A program made the translations under genes and the position numbers. Positions 41,753 through 50,179 of a stretch of 64,000 nucleotides of DNA are shown here, in pieces. Within the stretch, counting starts at the first letter, position 1; each line of letters begins with the position of its first letter. Source of the DNA: DASRFR01 sp035651455 (lineage in GTDB: Bacteria; Acidobacteriota; Terriglobia; Terriglobales; Acidobacteriaceae); contig DASRFR010000025.1 of the NCBI GenBank assembly GCA_035651455.1, positions 62,001-126,000 of the forward strand. The letters are read 5' to 3'. Below the pieces are notes generated by a model. It did not search any database. It saw only the letters and a list, made by a program, of their open reading frames with translations, and was not told where the DNA came from.

Positions 41753-41776
41753 TTCGATTCCCATCTCCCACCCCAG
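41753..41776 (+). repeat. attachment-site-like repeat, right copy
   Basis: Exact 24-bp copy of 39590-39613 (3' end of tRNA-His including CCA). No tRNA body precedes it, so it is an isolated fragment and marks the right end of the element. Confidence 0.85.
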
Positions 41777-42133
41777 AGCACTTACCGCTGGCACAATCCG
41801 TTCGCATTCGTAGCGTCACCTTCCTCCTTTACAGCTCGTTCCGCAATCAACTCTGATTCGAAAGCCGCATGATTGCCGCTGATGATCTCTATCACCGTGC
41901 TGCGAATCTGATGCAGCGATGAAAAAGCGGGCGAATGCTGGCTATTGTGATTGCACGTGTTGCGATCCGGCGCAGCTGACTCATCGACGATGAAGTCCCT
42001 CGCATCGGCTTTGGCCGCCCTTCATGCCCTTGCTTGTTGTAGAATCTGAGGCTTTGGAGTGTTTTCAGGCGCATCTCGAGCTCCGCATTCATAGATGGCA
42101 TTCGTATTCGTCTTACGGGATTGAGGAGAACAA

Positions 42134-42877
42134 ATGGCAGCGCCTTCAAAGACGTCCGTGTCGCCGAGCGTATCTGGATCGGTGGTCCCGTACCGGCGTT
42201 GTGATCCGGGCACTCAACCCGACTACCTGTTTCCTGCCTATGTGGCGACTCGCCGCCGCGCTCCATCGCGACCGCTGGTATTGCTCCCGCATACTCTTTC
42301 CGAAGTTACAGGGCCGGTCTTCGGTCACGAGTCAATCGCAGAAGGTGACAATGATCTCACCGCGCACCACGCTGCTGCACCGTTAGGGGAACGCATTATC
42401 GTAAGCGGGCGGGTGTTGGACAGCGATGGCCGTCCGGTTTCAAATACGCTGATCGAGATCTGGCAGGCGAACGCAGCGGGACGTTATTCTCACCAGAGGG
42501 ATGATCATCCTGCTCCACTGGATCCCAATTTCAGCGGCACAGGTCGTACTCTCACCGACGTAAATGGCGATTACCGGTTCATCACCATAAAGCCGGGACC
42601 GTATCCATGGCGCAATCATGAGAACGCATGGCGTCCCGCCCACATTCATTTTTCCATCTTTGGAAACGCCTTCGCCACGCGGCTGGTGACACAAATGTAT
42701 TTCCCGGGAGATCCACTCTTCCGATACGACCCCATTTTCCAGTCGGTTCCCGACGAAAAGGCGAGACAGCGCCTGATTTCGGTTTTCGATCTGGCAACGA
42801 CGCAACCGGAATGGGCACTGGGTTTTCGTTTCAATATCGTTCTGCGGGGCCGCGAAGCCACCCCGTTTGAGACATAA
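42134..42877 (+). CDS. pcaH: protocatechuate 3,4-dioxygenase beta subunit
   Basis: A 247-residue intradiol ring-cleaving dioxygenase subunit that holds the non-heme Fe(III). The four iron ligands are visible as Tyr118 (AAGRYSH), Tyr157 (GPYPW), His170 and His172 (PAHIHFSIFG). N-terminal PYRRCDPGTQPDYLFPAYVAT and GRVLDSDGRPVSNTLIEIWQANAAGRY are typical of PcaH. Together with PcaG it converts protocatechuate to beta-carboxymuconate. AGGAG precedes the ATG. pcaG follows two bases after the stop. The rest of the beta-ketoadipate pathway is not in the window. Confidence 0.95.
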   Translation: MAAPSKTSVSPSVSGSVVPYRRCDPGTQPDYLFPAYVATRRRAPSRPLVLLPHTLSEVTGPVFGHESIAEGDNDLTAHHAAAPLGERIIVSGRVLDSDGRPVSNTLIEIWQANAAGRYSHQRDDHPAPLDPNFSGTGRTLTDVNGDYRFITIKPGPYPWRNHENAWRPAHIHFSIFGNAFATRLVTQMYFPGDPLFRYDPIFQSVPDEKARQRLISVFDLATTQPEWALGFRFNIVLRGREATPFET

Positions 42878-42879
42878 AC

Positions 42880-43452
42880 ATGGACTACACTCCAACGCCG
42901 TCGCAAACGGTAGGTCCTTATCTCCACCTGGGGCTTACTGATGACCGATCGGTTGCACGTATCGCGAGCGAACGCACCAAAGGACAACGTGTTCAGATGC
43001 AATTTCGAGTCCTCGACGGCGACGGTGAGCCGGTGCCTGACGCCATGATCGAGCTTTGGCAGGCTAATGCGGACGGAAAATACCGTCATCCTGACGATAC
43101 ACAAGACAAGATGCTCGACCCCGAATTCGTGGGCTTTGGCCGTCTGCCGACTGCCGACGACGGCTGTTGCATATTCGAAACCATCAAGCCCGGCAGAGTT
43201 CCCGGCCCCGGGGGCACCCTGCAGGCTCCGCACCTGAATGTATCAGTGTTTGCGCGCGGTCTTCTCAAGCGGCTAACCACCCGGGTTTATTTTTCGGACG
43301 ATCCCGCGAACGCGGACGATCCCGTGCTGTCCCTTGTGCCGGAAGAGCGGCGTTGCACACTGATGGCGCAGGCTGATCCTGCGCGCGTCTCTGGGTGGCG
43401 AATTGATATCCACCTGTGCGGCGATGCGGAAACCGTCTTCTTTGATGTGTGA
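42880..43452 (+). CDS. pcaG: protocatechuate 3,4-dioxygenase alpha subunit
   Basis: A 190-residue partner of PcaH with the same beta-sandwich fold but no iron ligands: the His-x-His position reads HLN (APHLNVSVFARG), as expected for alpha subunits. N-terminal TPSQTVGPYLHLGL and VPDAMIELWQANADGKYRHPDD support the call. It begins two bases after pcaH, so the two are co-translated. The next gene (MBL-fold) starts about 100 bases on and is probably separate. Confidence 0.95.
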   Translation: MDYTPTPSQTVGPYLHLGLTDDRSVARIASERTKGQRVQMQFRVLDGDGEPVPDAMIELWQANADGKYRHPDDTQDKMLDPEFVGFGRLPTADDGCCIFETIKPGRVPGPGGTLQAPHLNVSVFARGLLKRLTTRVYFSDDPANADDPVLSLVPEERRCTLMAQADPARVSGWRIDIHLCGDAETVFFDV

Positions 43453-43553
43453 AGGAATTCGCGATAGTGCACCAAAGAAGTGGCAGCTCGTCTTCATCTA
43501 AATATTCGCCGTTTGGAACCGGCCCTGTACTAGCATTGTTGCGTGAGGTGAGA

Positions 43554-44282
43554 ATGAGATTTCTTTCTAGTCTTCTCGGCTTTGCTCTTGCTGCGTGCTC
43601 GTTGGCTTACTCGGCCACAAACCCGCCAACATTTCCTACATCAGCCGGCCCTGTCAAAATCACTCCGCTGTATCACGCCAGCACGCTCATCGAAGCTGGC
43701 GGCAAAACTATCTACCTGGATCCGGCAAAACCGGCAAAGCTATCCGGACTTCCCAAAGCAGACCTCATCCTCATTACAGACATTCATCCCGATCACATGG
43801 ACCCCGCATCCATTGCGGAGATAAGTAAGCCGGGAACCCAGATTTTCGCAGCCCCCGCCGTCGTGGAGACCGTCACGAACGCTCAGCCCATTGCGAATGG
43901 CGAGACCAAAACCTGGCATGACTGGTCGATTGAAGCCATTCCCGCCTACAATCTCGTGCGGGGTCCCGCTCCCGGAAAACTGTTCCACGATAAGGGGCGT
44001 GGCAACGGCTACGTGCTCACCTACGGTGGCAAACGCTTTTACTTTTCTGGCGACACGGAAGGCGTGCCGGAAATGCGCGCTCTACAGAATATCGATGTCG
44101 CATTCGTGTGCATGAATCTTCCCTATACCATGCCGCCGGCCGAAGCCGCTGAAGCGGTTAAGGCGTTCCATCCCAAGGTGGTCATCCCGTACCACTACCG
44201 CGGCTCAGACTTGGGCGTCTTCCAACATGCGCTGCAAGGCACCGGGATTGAAGTGCGCGCGCTGGACTGGTATCCGCAATAA
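43554..44282 (+). CDS. exported MBL-fold metallohydrolase (UlaG-like)
   Basis: A 242-residue protein with a signal peptide (MRFLSSLLGFALAACSLAYSA) and a metallo-beta-lactamase fold. The metal motif reads TDIHPDHMD, in which the first His of the usual T-H-x-H-x-D-H is Asp; FSGDTEG and IPYHYRGSD supply the remaining ligands (Asp and His). Similar exported UlaG-like proteins are frequent in soil bacteria, substrates unknown. The frame opens at 43449, but ATG 43554 has GAGGTGAG just upstream and starts the signal peptide. It follows pcaG on the same strand. Confidence 0.88.
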   Translation: MRFLSSLLGFALAACSLAYSATNPPTFPTSAGPVKITPLYHASTLIEAGGKTIYLDPAKPAKLSGLPKADLILITDIHPDHMDPASIAEISKPGTQIFAAPAVVETVTNAQPIANGETKTWHDWSIEAIPAYNLVRGPAPGKLFHDKGRGNGYVLTYGGKRFYFSGDTEGVPEMRALQNIDVAFVCMNLPYTMPPAEAAEAVKAFHPKVVIPYHYRGSDLGVFQHALQGTGIEVRALDWYPQ

Positions 44283-44471
44283 AAAAGAAGACGGTAGTTT
44301 TAGATTTGCGCTGAGCAGGCCTGCTGGACCGGATGTTCCGGACTGGCGCAGGTGACAAGGAAATCCCTTTTCCGGCGCGTGTCTTCCCCTGGCTTCGCAT
44401 TCTGTGCTAAGCCGCGGGGCTTTCGTCCTTCTTCTTCGTTTTTTAATCTCAACCGTATGGAACAATGTTGA

Positions 44472-44503
44472 ACTGTAGTATTGATCCGAATATTGAATAC
44501 AGT
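44472..44503. promoter_or_regulatory. AT-rich inverted repeat upstream of an outer-membrane protein gene
   Basis: ACTGTA (44472-44477) and TACAGT (44498-44503) frame an AT-rich core; a related CAGTTGTAGTACAAT follows, with TACAAT at 44509-44514 as a possible -10 element. The island of low GC stands out between GC-rich genes. Confidence 0.35.
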
Positions 44504-44558
44504 TGTAGTACAATTTTGAATCTGCAGTGAAACCTGAATATCTGCCGTGCGGAGTCGA

Positions 44559-45380
44559 ATGCTTAAGTTTGCCTGTGTGTGTCTTCTGCTTTTATCGCTC
44601 TCTTCATACGTAAACGCGCAGGAAGCATATTTTTCGGGCTGGTTCGCGCGCGTCGACAAAACTAAAGGTGAACAGCCTCACTGGATCTCGCCGCTGGCCA
44701 CGACTACGCCACGACTAGAAGAAGAGTACCGCTATGACCAGCTGTGGCAGACCAATGCCAAGGGGATCACGACCAACAACTACGGAGGCGGCAAAGGTCT
44801 CGAACTCATCCCCTCCGAGAGAATGGAGATCATCGTCAACGTACCGCCCTACTTCGCCCACAATGACCATGCGGTGCGGGACGGCTTTGGCGATTTGGCG
44901 TTCCTCGTCAAGTACCGTCTGCTTTCTGCGAACGAGAGCCACGGAAATTATGTCCTTACCTCATTTCTGGGCTGCAGTGTTCCCACCGGTAGTTACAAAA
45001 ACGGTGCTCTGCATCCCGTAATCACGCCCACGATCGCGTATGGGAAGGGCTTGGGAGATTTCGATGTCCAGGGTACATTTGGGATCGGCTTGCCGGCCGC
45101 TGACACCGACATTCTGGGTCGCACTTATGCCGGGAACAACGCGTTCCAGTATCGTTTGTTTCGCAAGCTGTGGCCGGAAGTTGAATTGAACTCGACGTTT
45201 TTCCAGGACGGGAGAAACGACGGCAAAAAGCAGAACTTCGTTACTCCCGGCCTAGTGATGGGCCGCTTCCCCCTGTGGGGACGAGTCGGATTCACCATTG
45301 GCGGCGGATACCAGATCGCATCGACGCACTTCCACACCAGCAATCACAATGCAATTTTGTCAATCAGATTTCCTTTTTGA
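44559..45380 (+). CDS. outer-membrane beta-barrel protein, transporter-like
   Basis: A 273-residue exported protein. The signal peptide is MLKFACVCLLLLSLSSYVNA. The mature part is rich in alternating aromatic/polar strands, e.g. MEIIVNVPPYFAH, GFGDLAFLVKYRLLS, YVLTSFLGCSVPTGSY, TPTIAYGKGLGDFDVQGTFG and FTIGGGYQIAS, and ends in LSIRFPF, with the terminal Phe of outer-membrane barrels. The GDLAFLVKYRLL and PTGSYKNG segments recall the phenol-degradation MetA-like / DUF3187-like barrel group. ATG 44559 is preferred over GTG 44547. Its position after pcaHG and an MBL gene fits, but does not prove, a role in aromatic uptake. Confidence 0.7.
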   Translation: MLKFACVCLLLLSLSSYVNAQEAYFSGWFARVDKTKGEQPHWISPLATTTPRLEEEYRYDQLWQTNAKGITTNNYGGGKGLELIPSERMEIIVNVPPYFAHNDHAVRDGFGDLAFLVKYRLLSANESHGNYVLTSFLGCSVPTGSYKNGALHPVITPTIAYGKGLGDFDVQGTFGIGLPAADTDILGRTYAGNNAFQYRLFRKLWPEVELNSTFFQDGRNDGKKQNFVTPGLVMGRFPLWGRVGFTIGGGYQIASTHFHTSNHNAILSIRFPF

Positions 45381-45629
45381 GGCGCTCGAAACTTCTTTAA
45401 GTACAAACCTGCGCGATCACGGACAGGCCGGGCAAGCTTTTTTCGTTGCTATGCCTATCTACTCAGGACTGAGTACATCGTAACCTGCTGACCTGGTCAG
45501 CAGACGTTCCGTGCGCCACGGCAATCCGGCCTCAAGCGCTTCTAGAATAGAGCTCTGACCAGCAGCTAGCCGGCCAAGTTTCACCCTCGAGGGGGAAATG
45601 CGGCCCCGGCTCGACTCAATACTCAGGAA

Positions 45630-46241
45630 ATGGTGCTGTCCAGATCGCCAATGCAAGCGGCCGGGCAAATCCCGGCGCGACCACACCCACCTGCCGGGGA
45701 CGAGCGCACGCTTGTCGCCGCGGTCCTGGCCAAGGACCGCAAAGCGACCGCGGAGTTTGTGAGTCGGGCGACGGACTGGGTCTACCCGTTAGTGCGGCGG
45801 CGGTTGATGCCTCGTACCGAGGCTATAGATGACCTGATGCAGGAGATCTTGCTGGCAGCGTGGCAGAACTTGCCGGGCTTCCGCGCCCACGCGGGACTAC
45901 GGAGTTGGATTATCGGCATTGCGCGCCACAAGGTGGAGGATTACTACCGCCGGCGCTTGCGCGAAGCGGATTTTCCGGAGCAAGACGACTCGGCAGTTGA
46001 AGTAGCCGTGCCTCCAATGACCTTCGAACACCTGCATTCGGCGGAACGGGAGGAAAACATACAGCGGGTGCTGGGGCTGTTGCCCGAAGCGTACAGGTTG
46101 GCCTTGATCTGGCGGTACCGTGACAACAAGAGTGCTCGAGAAATGGCAGCATTAACGGGAAAAACCGAGAAAGCGATGGAGCGCTTGCTGGCTCGCGCCC
46201 GGGAAAATTTCCGAAGGAGGTGGACGAATGTCCAGCCCTGA
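45630..46241 (+). CDS. ECF-type RNA polymerase sigma factor
   Basis: A 203-residue sigma-70 family protein with region 2 (AEFVSRATDWVYPLVRRRL, then DLMQEILLAAWQNLPGF and SWIIGIARHKVEDYYRRR) and region 4 (LGLLPEAYRLALIWRYRD, then REMAALTGKTEKAMERLLAR). No region 1 or 3 is present. It overlaps the following small gene by 14 bases, so that protein is the likely anti-sigma or modulator. The precise start is uncertain (ATG 45630 or 45651). Its target promoters may include the nearby outer-membrane protein genes, but that is a guess. Confidence 0.92.
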   Translation: MVLSRSPMQAAGQIPARPHPPAGDERTLVAAVLAKDRKATAEFVSRATDWVYPLVRRRLMPRTEAIDDLMQEILLAAWQNLPGFRAHAGLRSWIIGIARHKVEDYYRRRLREADFPEQDDSAVEVAVPPMTFEHLHSAEREENIQRVLGLLPEAYRLALIWRYRDNKSAREMAALTGKTEKAMERLLARARENFRRRWTNVQP

Positions 46242-46563
46242 TTGGGACCAGGATTTCAGTCAGCTCTTTTCGGAAGTGGACGACCGCGAGCCCCGAGCCC
46301 CCTCTTCTCTAAAGGCGCGGTTGTATTCGTCGCTGGTGCGCGAGCAACAGTGCACCGGACCTCTGGCCAGCCTGAGCGCAACCGTCGCCTCCGGGCGTGG
46401 CGTCTGTGTTTTCGAGAAACTGGTTGAGATCGCTCCCATTGGGGAAAAGGCGAAGTCGCCCTTCTTCTGCAGCACCTGCCATGCGCGAATATTGGCGGAG
46501 AATTTCGACAATCCGCCAATTTTCTGGTCCCATTGCCCCTATGTGAACTTCAGGAAGACCTAG
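46228..46563 (+). CDS. small Cys-containing partner of the ECF sigma factor
   Basis: A 111-residue soluble protein translated from a near-perfect AAGGAGGTG site inside the end of the sigma factor gene, so the two are produced together. The N-terminus (SSPDWDQDFSQLFSEVDDRE, then PSSLKARLYSSLVREQ) resembles the sigma-binding helices of anti-sigma proteins. The C-terminus has FFCSTCHARILAE and SHCPYVNF, a possible Zn site of C-x2-C-H type. No membrane segment exists, so it would be a cytosolic anti-sigma factor, perhaps redox- or Zn-responsive. Function is inferred from the gene arrangement. Confidence 0.75.
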   Translation: MSSPDWDQDFSQLFSEVDDREPRAPSSLKARLYSSLVREQQCTGPLASLSATVASGRGVCVFEKLVEIAPIGEKAKSPFFCSTCHARILAENFDNPPIFWSHCPYVNFRKT

Positions 46564-46565
46564 TC

Positions 46566-47225
46566 TCAGAATCGAACCACAAACCCGAATAAGTTCTGGA
46601 AATTCGCGAGCCTGCGTGGAGCCGGCGGGGACAGATGCTGGCTAATGTCGTTGTTGCTGATACTTTCGCTGAAGCTGTAACGGAAGTCCAGTCTACGGTA
46701 AATTCGCAGATCGATTCCCACATGGGATCGAAATACAGCGCGATTCGCCGAAAACCTGTCCGGTGGAAGAATTGGATTTCCGTGCGAACCTAACAACGCT
46801 TCTTCCCTGCTCACCAGATGCATCCAGCCGACCCCGGTGGCAAGATACGGACGTATGCGACTTTGCCGGGGCCGAAAATAGACGAGGAAGTCGAAGACTG
46901 CCGCCTGCTGTGAACTGTTTCTCCTTTGCCGGTAAAACGTGTTTGACGCGGACGAGGTTGAGCTCAGCTCCAGTTCATTTTCATTCCACATATAGTCTCC
47001 CTGTACGCTGACATAGTTGTGCAAATGCAGGCCGGCAAATACATTCAGCGCGCCGCCGTTCGAGGGACTGTAGCCTGACAGAGCTAAAGATTGCGCGGTG
47101 GCACGCGATCCAGCATCTGCCGAGAGAGTCGCGATTCCGCCAATCGCACCCACGTACGGGACCACGCCTGCGTCCGCGGTCCAGGCGTAAAGCACTATCC
47201 AAAAAGCAGAGAGAACATACCTCAT
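46566..47225 (-). CDS. outer-membrane beta-barrel protein (OmpA/OprF-type N-terminal barrel)
   Basis: A 219-residue exported protein with a signal peptide (MRYVLSAFWIVLYAWTADAG) and eight or so amphipathic strands: VPYVGAIGGIATLSA, LNVFAGLHLHNYVSVQGDYMW, AAVFDFLVYFRPRQSRIRPYLATGVGWMH, HVGIDLRIYRRLDFRYSFSES. It ends in FQNLFGFVVRF, the C-terminal Phe of outer-membrane barrels. The pattern is that of an 8-stranded porin-like barrel without a peptidoglycan-binding domain. The start at 47225 replaces the frame opening at 47387. Its stop lies two bases from the sigma-partner stop (convergent), and it is divergent from the propeller gene. Confidence 0.75.
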   Translation of the reverse strand: MRYVLSAFWIVLYAWTADAGVVPYVGAIGGIATLSADAGSRATAQSLALSGYSPSNGGALNVFAGLHLHNYVSVQGDYMWNENELELSSTSSASNTFYRQRRNSSQQAAVFDFLVYFRPRQSRIRPYLATGVGWMHLVSREEALLGSHGNPILPPDRFSANRAVFRSHVGIDLRIYRRLDFRYSFSESISNNDISQHLSPPAPRRLANFQNLFGFVVRF

Positions 47226-47418
47226 CGGGCTCAGGATGCGGAACGTGTGTACACGGTTGCTGGCGTGAGACAAGACTTTATTTTTGTCGCAAATCAACTC
47301 ACCTCGGGGGATGTGTCGCCCAGCCGCGACTACACCTACGAACACGGGCGCGAGCGCATGCCCGTAAATTATGGCGCTTAGTGGCACTCCCGGGCGTCAC
47401 GCAAGAAAGGAAACGCGT

Positions 47419-48555
47419 ATGTTCTTCAGTTTCACACTTCTCCGACGACGAACACGTCTCTGTGCAGTTTTGCTGCTGCCGCTGATCTGGCAGCTTAGCG
47501 CCGCAGGCCAGCAAGCCGCCATCACGGGCCAAGCGGTTGGCACGATTTATGTCATGACCAATAGGGCAAACGGCAATACCGTGCAGGTATACCGGCCGTC
47601 CTCCACTGGACTGCAACTGGTACAGGAGATCCCGACGCGGGGTCTCGGAACCGGGGTAACTCTCGATCCGTTGATGTCGCAGGGCGCCTTAGCCCTTCGG
47701 AACGACGGCAAAATATTGGTGGCTGTGAACCCTGCCAGCGGCGACCTGACCGCCTTCGTAGTAACTCCCGCTGGACTGAAGTTCGGAAGCAAAGTGTCGT
47801 CTTACGGGGCCCTGCCGGTTAGCGTAACCATTCATGCAGGTCTGGTATACGTGGTGAATCAGCTTGGTCTGGCCAACATTGCCGGGTTCAGAGTCGATGG
47901 AACCGGGCAGTTGCAGCCAATCGCCAACTCTTCACATGTCCTGGCTGGAGCCGCATTGGCATTACCGGCTCAGGTAAGTTTCACCCCGAATGGCTCCGAA
48001 CTGCTGGTTACGGAAAAAGGCACCGATCAGATCGATATCTTCCGTGTCCACGCAGACGGATCAACCGACGGACCCATTGCGCGCCCGTCGGCCGGCAAGA
48101 CGCCGTTCGGCTTCACCTTTGGACCTGGAGGCAGTGTCGTGGTCACCGAAGCGGAACGCAGGTTGCCCATGCGAACCACCGTCTCGTCTTATCACCTCGG
48201 CACTGGGGTAGCTCTAAAGCTGGTCAGCGCGAGGGTGCCAAATCAGCAGACAGGTGCGTGCTGGGCCGCAGTAACGGGCCAGACCGCATGGATTGTCAAT
48301 ACGGGCACGGCCAACATCTCCTCGTATCAGATCGCCGGAGATGGCACGCTCACTCTCATCAATCCCATTGCCGCGGCTACTTCACCAACCGCCAGCCCCA
48401 TCGATACCGCGGCGAGCAGTGATGGGCGCTCCCTTTATTTGCTGGAATCCGGAACGGGTGCAATTGCCGCATTCCAGGTAAATGGCAACACCCTGACCCC
48501 TCTGTTCGTGAAGACAGGCCTGCCCCTGAGTATCCAGGGCCTCGCCGTACAATAA
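47419..48555 (+). CDS. exported lactonase-like seven-bladed propeller protein
   Basis: A 378-residue secreted protein with a signal peptide (RRRTRLCAVLLLPLIWQLSAAG) and propeller repeats of the 6-phosphogluconolactonase/YVTN type: IYVMTNRANGNTVQVYRPSS, LVAVNPASGDLTAFVVTPA, LVYVVNQLGLANIAGFRVDG, LLVTEKGTDQIDIFRVHADG, AWIVNTGTANISSYQIAGDG, LYLLESGTGAIAAFQVNGN. AAGGAAA precedes ATG 47419. Similar proteins are annotated as lactonases but lack a verified catalytic set, so enzyme activity is uncertain. It ends at a strong intrinsic terminator. Confidence 0.85.
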   Translation: MFFSFTLLRRRTRLCAVLLLPLIWQLSAAGQQAAITGQAVGTIYVMTNRANGNTVQVYRPSSTGLQLVQEIPTRGLGTGVTLDPLMSQGALALRNDGKILVAVNPASGDLTAFVVTPAGLKFGSKVSSYGALPVSVTIHAGLVYVVNQLGLANIAGFRVDGTGQLQPIANSSHVLAGAALALPAQVSFTPNGSELLVTEKGTDQIDIFRVHADGSTDGPIARPSAGKTPFGFTFGPGGSVVVTEAERRLPMRTTVSSYHLGTGVALKLVSARVPNQQTGACWAAVTGQTAWIVNTGTANISSYQIAGDGTLTLINPIAAATSPTASPIDTAASSDGRSLYLLESGTGAIAAFQVNGNTLTPLFVKTGLPLSIQGLAVQ

Positions 48556-48572
48556 CGGACTTCGTTGCTTGC

Positions 48573-48603
48573 ATGAGGAGGCTAGTGCCTCCTCATTTTT
48601 TTT
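48573..48603 (+). terminator. intrinsic terminator of the propeller gene
   Basis: Perfect 10-bp stem ATGAGGAGGC (48573-48582) with GCCTCCTCAT (48587-48596), a TAGT loop, then a run of seven T. Confidence 0.93.
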
Positions 48604-48641
48604 AGAGGCAACTTCAAGGCAGGCTGGCGCTGCGCACTGTC

Positions 48642-49910
48642 TCAGTTGCGCCCTACGCCCAGGTACTTGAATCCCATGGAGCGCAGGCGAACGTGGTCGA
48701 GCAGGTTCTTGGTATCAACGATGATAGGGCGCTTCAAAAGCGTCTTGATTTTGCTGAAATCCAGGGAACGGAATTCCGGCCAGCCAGTGCCGACCACCAG
48801 CGCGTCTACTCCTTCCGCGGCGCCGTATGCGGTCTCACAGTATTTAACCATTCCATTAAGTTTTTGCTTCGCGTCCGGCATGGCCACCGGATCGTATGCG
48901 CGCACCCGCGCTCCCTTCGCAATCAGGGTTTGCGCCAGGTGCAGCGACGAGGATCCAGCCACCGAGTTGGTATTCGGCTTGAACGCGAGCCCGAGAATGC
49001 CTACATCTTTGTTCTGCACCGAATCCACGGCGCCGGAAATCTTTTCCACCAGTCGCTCCGCCAGCATCTGGTTCACGTCCCGCGCCGCGCTCAGGACTTT
49101 GAGTTCCACGCCCTTTTGCTGCGCCAGCTGGGCCAGTGAATCCATGTCGGATTCCGCAAAGATACCGCCCATCCCCGCGCCCGGCTGCAAACATCGTGGC
49201 GCAATTTTCTTGTCCAGCCCCAACGCAAGCGCAAGGTTTACTGCATCGGCGTTTACTTTCTCGCACAGGCTCGATAATTCATTGATGAACGAGATTTTTG
49301 TCGCCACAAAAGCCGTTGCGGCTTCCCTCACCAACTCCGCGGTCTCATGGTTGGTCACGATCACAGGCACGCCGCGCATCACCAGCGGATGAAAAATCTG
49401 CTTGATGGCGAGCACCGCGTCGTTGCACGTGGTCCCCAGAATGATGCGGTCAGGCCAGTTAAAGTCTTCCACAGCGCAGCCATCCGTGAAGAACATCGGC
49501 TGCGACACCAGTAACGCTTTCAAATTCGCTTTCGAGAGGGTGCGCTCTATGGATGCCGCTGTCCCTACGGGGACAGGCGTGGCTATCGAGAGTACGGGAG
49601 GCTTGGCCGCCAGCCGCGCAATCCGGAGCACTAATTCTTCCACCTGCTCTGCGCTGTCTTCAGCAATAAAGATCACGCCCGTTTTGCGCGCGAACGACTC
49701 GATATCCGTCGAATACAGCAGGCGTCCCGAGCGGACATTCCGTCGGATAACTTCCTTCAGATTCTTTTCGTAGAAGGGTACATTGCCCTGGGCCATGTCT
49801 ACCATGCGCGAGCTGTCGGCATGGCAGCAGGAAACGGGGGTTCCGAAATCAGCGAGGCAGGCCGATATGATGGTTCCCAGGTACCCCGATCCGTATACCC
49901 CAATCTGCAT
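48642..49910 (-). CDS. UDP-glucose/GDP-mannose dehydrogenase family protein without catalytic Cys
   Basis: A 422-residue protein with the full UGDH architecture: N-terminal Rossmann (MQIGVYGSGYLGTIISACLADFG), central helical domain (VATKISFINELSSLCEKVNAD) and C-terminal domain (GILGLAFKPNTNSVAGSSSLHLA, VRAYDPVAM, IIVDTKNLLD). However, the catalytic loop that reads GGSCFPKD in active enzymes is GGIFAESD, with Phe at 251 in place of Cys. The catalytic Lys and Asn four residues apart are Arg195 and Thr199. The spacing 195/199/251/255 matches the 204/208/260/264 set of the streptococcal enzyme exactly, so the changes are not an alignment slip. It may be inactive, regulatory, or a different dehydrogenase. 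It stands alone. Confidence 0.88.
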   Translation of the reverse strand: MQIGVYGSGYLGTIISACLADFGTPVSCCHADSSRMVDMAQGNVPFYEKNLKEVIRRNVRSGRLLYSTDIESFARKTGVIFIAEDSAEQVEELVLRIARLAAKPPVLSIATPVPVGTAASIERTLSKANLKALLVSQPMFFTDGCAVEDFNWPDRIILGTTCNDAVLAIKQIFHPLVMRGVPVIVTNHETAELVREAATAFVATKISFINELSSLCEKVNADAVNLALALGLDKKIAPRCLQPGAGMGGIFAESDMDSLAQLAQQKGVELKVLSAARDVNQMLAERLVEKISGAVDSVQNKDVGILGLAFKPNTNSVAGSSSLHLAQTLIAKGARVRAYDPVAMPDAKQKLNGMVKYCETAYGAAEGVDALVVGTGWPEFRSLDFSKIKTLLKRPIIVDTKNLLDHVRLRSMGFKYLGVGRN

Positions 49911-50179
49911 TGAAAGGGCCTTTCCGCTACCCGGAACCCGAAAACCCTTGCTGGGACAGGCGGTTCAGCGCACTGCCATGTTTCATTTATCTACGTCGGG
50001 CGGGGGCTTCGCAACACTCAAAAGGGACGTGTACCTTCGCCCGTGGCCATAGGCCGTTAGTCAGACGATATTGGCACTCAGAATGGGGAAGATCAAAATT
50101 GAGCCCTGCTTTGATGGGAATAGCAGGTTTTAGGACGGGACGTGCCGCTTAATGCGCAATTCCAGGCTGATGCCAAGGC

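Larger units (their letters stand above)
39614..41776. mobile_element. 2.2-kb integrated element at tRNA-His, no integrase
   Basis: The segment is bounded by the 24-bp tRNA-end repeat on both sides. Inside, all genes read on the minus strand: a degenerate receiver protein, a zinc-ribbon protein and a frameshifted membrane gene. Near each end lies a pair of GCAATCA motifs (39636-39660 and 41650-41673) that could be recombinase arm sites. A segment with a terminator is duplicated within it. No integrase, excisionase or transposase frame was found, so it is either a decayed island or a non-autonomous element mobilised in trans. The boundaries are seen; the mobility is inferred. Confidence 0.7.
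41556..42133. other. gene-free stretch with right element boundary
   Basis: Contains the right GCAATCA pair (41650-41673) and the right 24-bp repeat (41753-41776). After the boundary, up to pcaH, short frames on both strands have no coding character. Confidence 0.5.
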
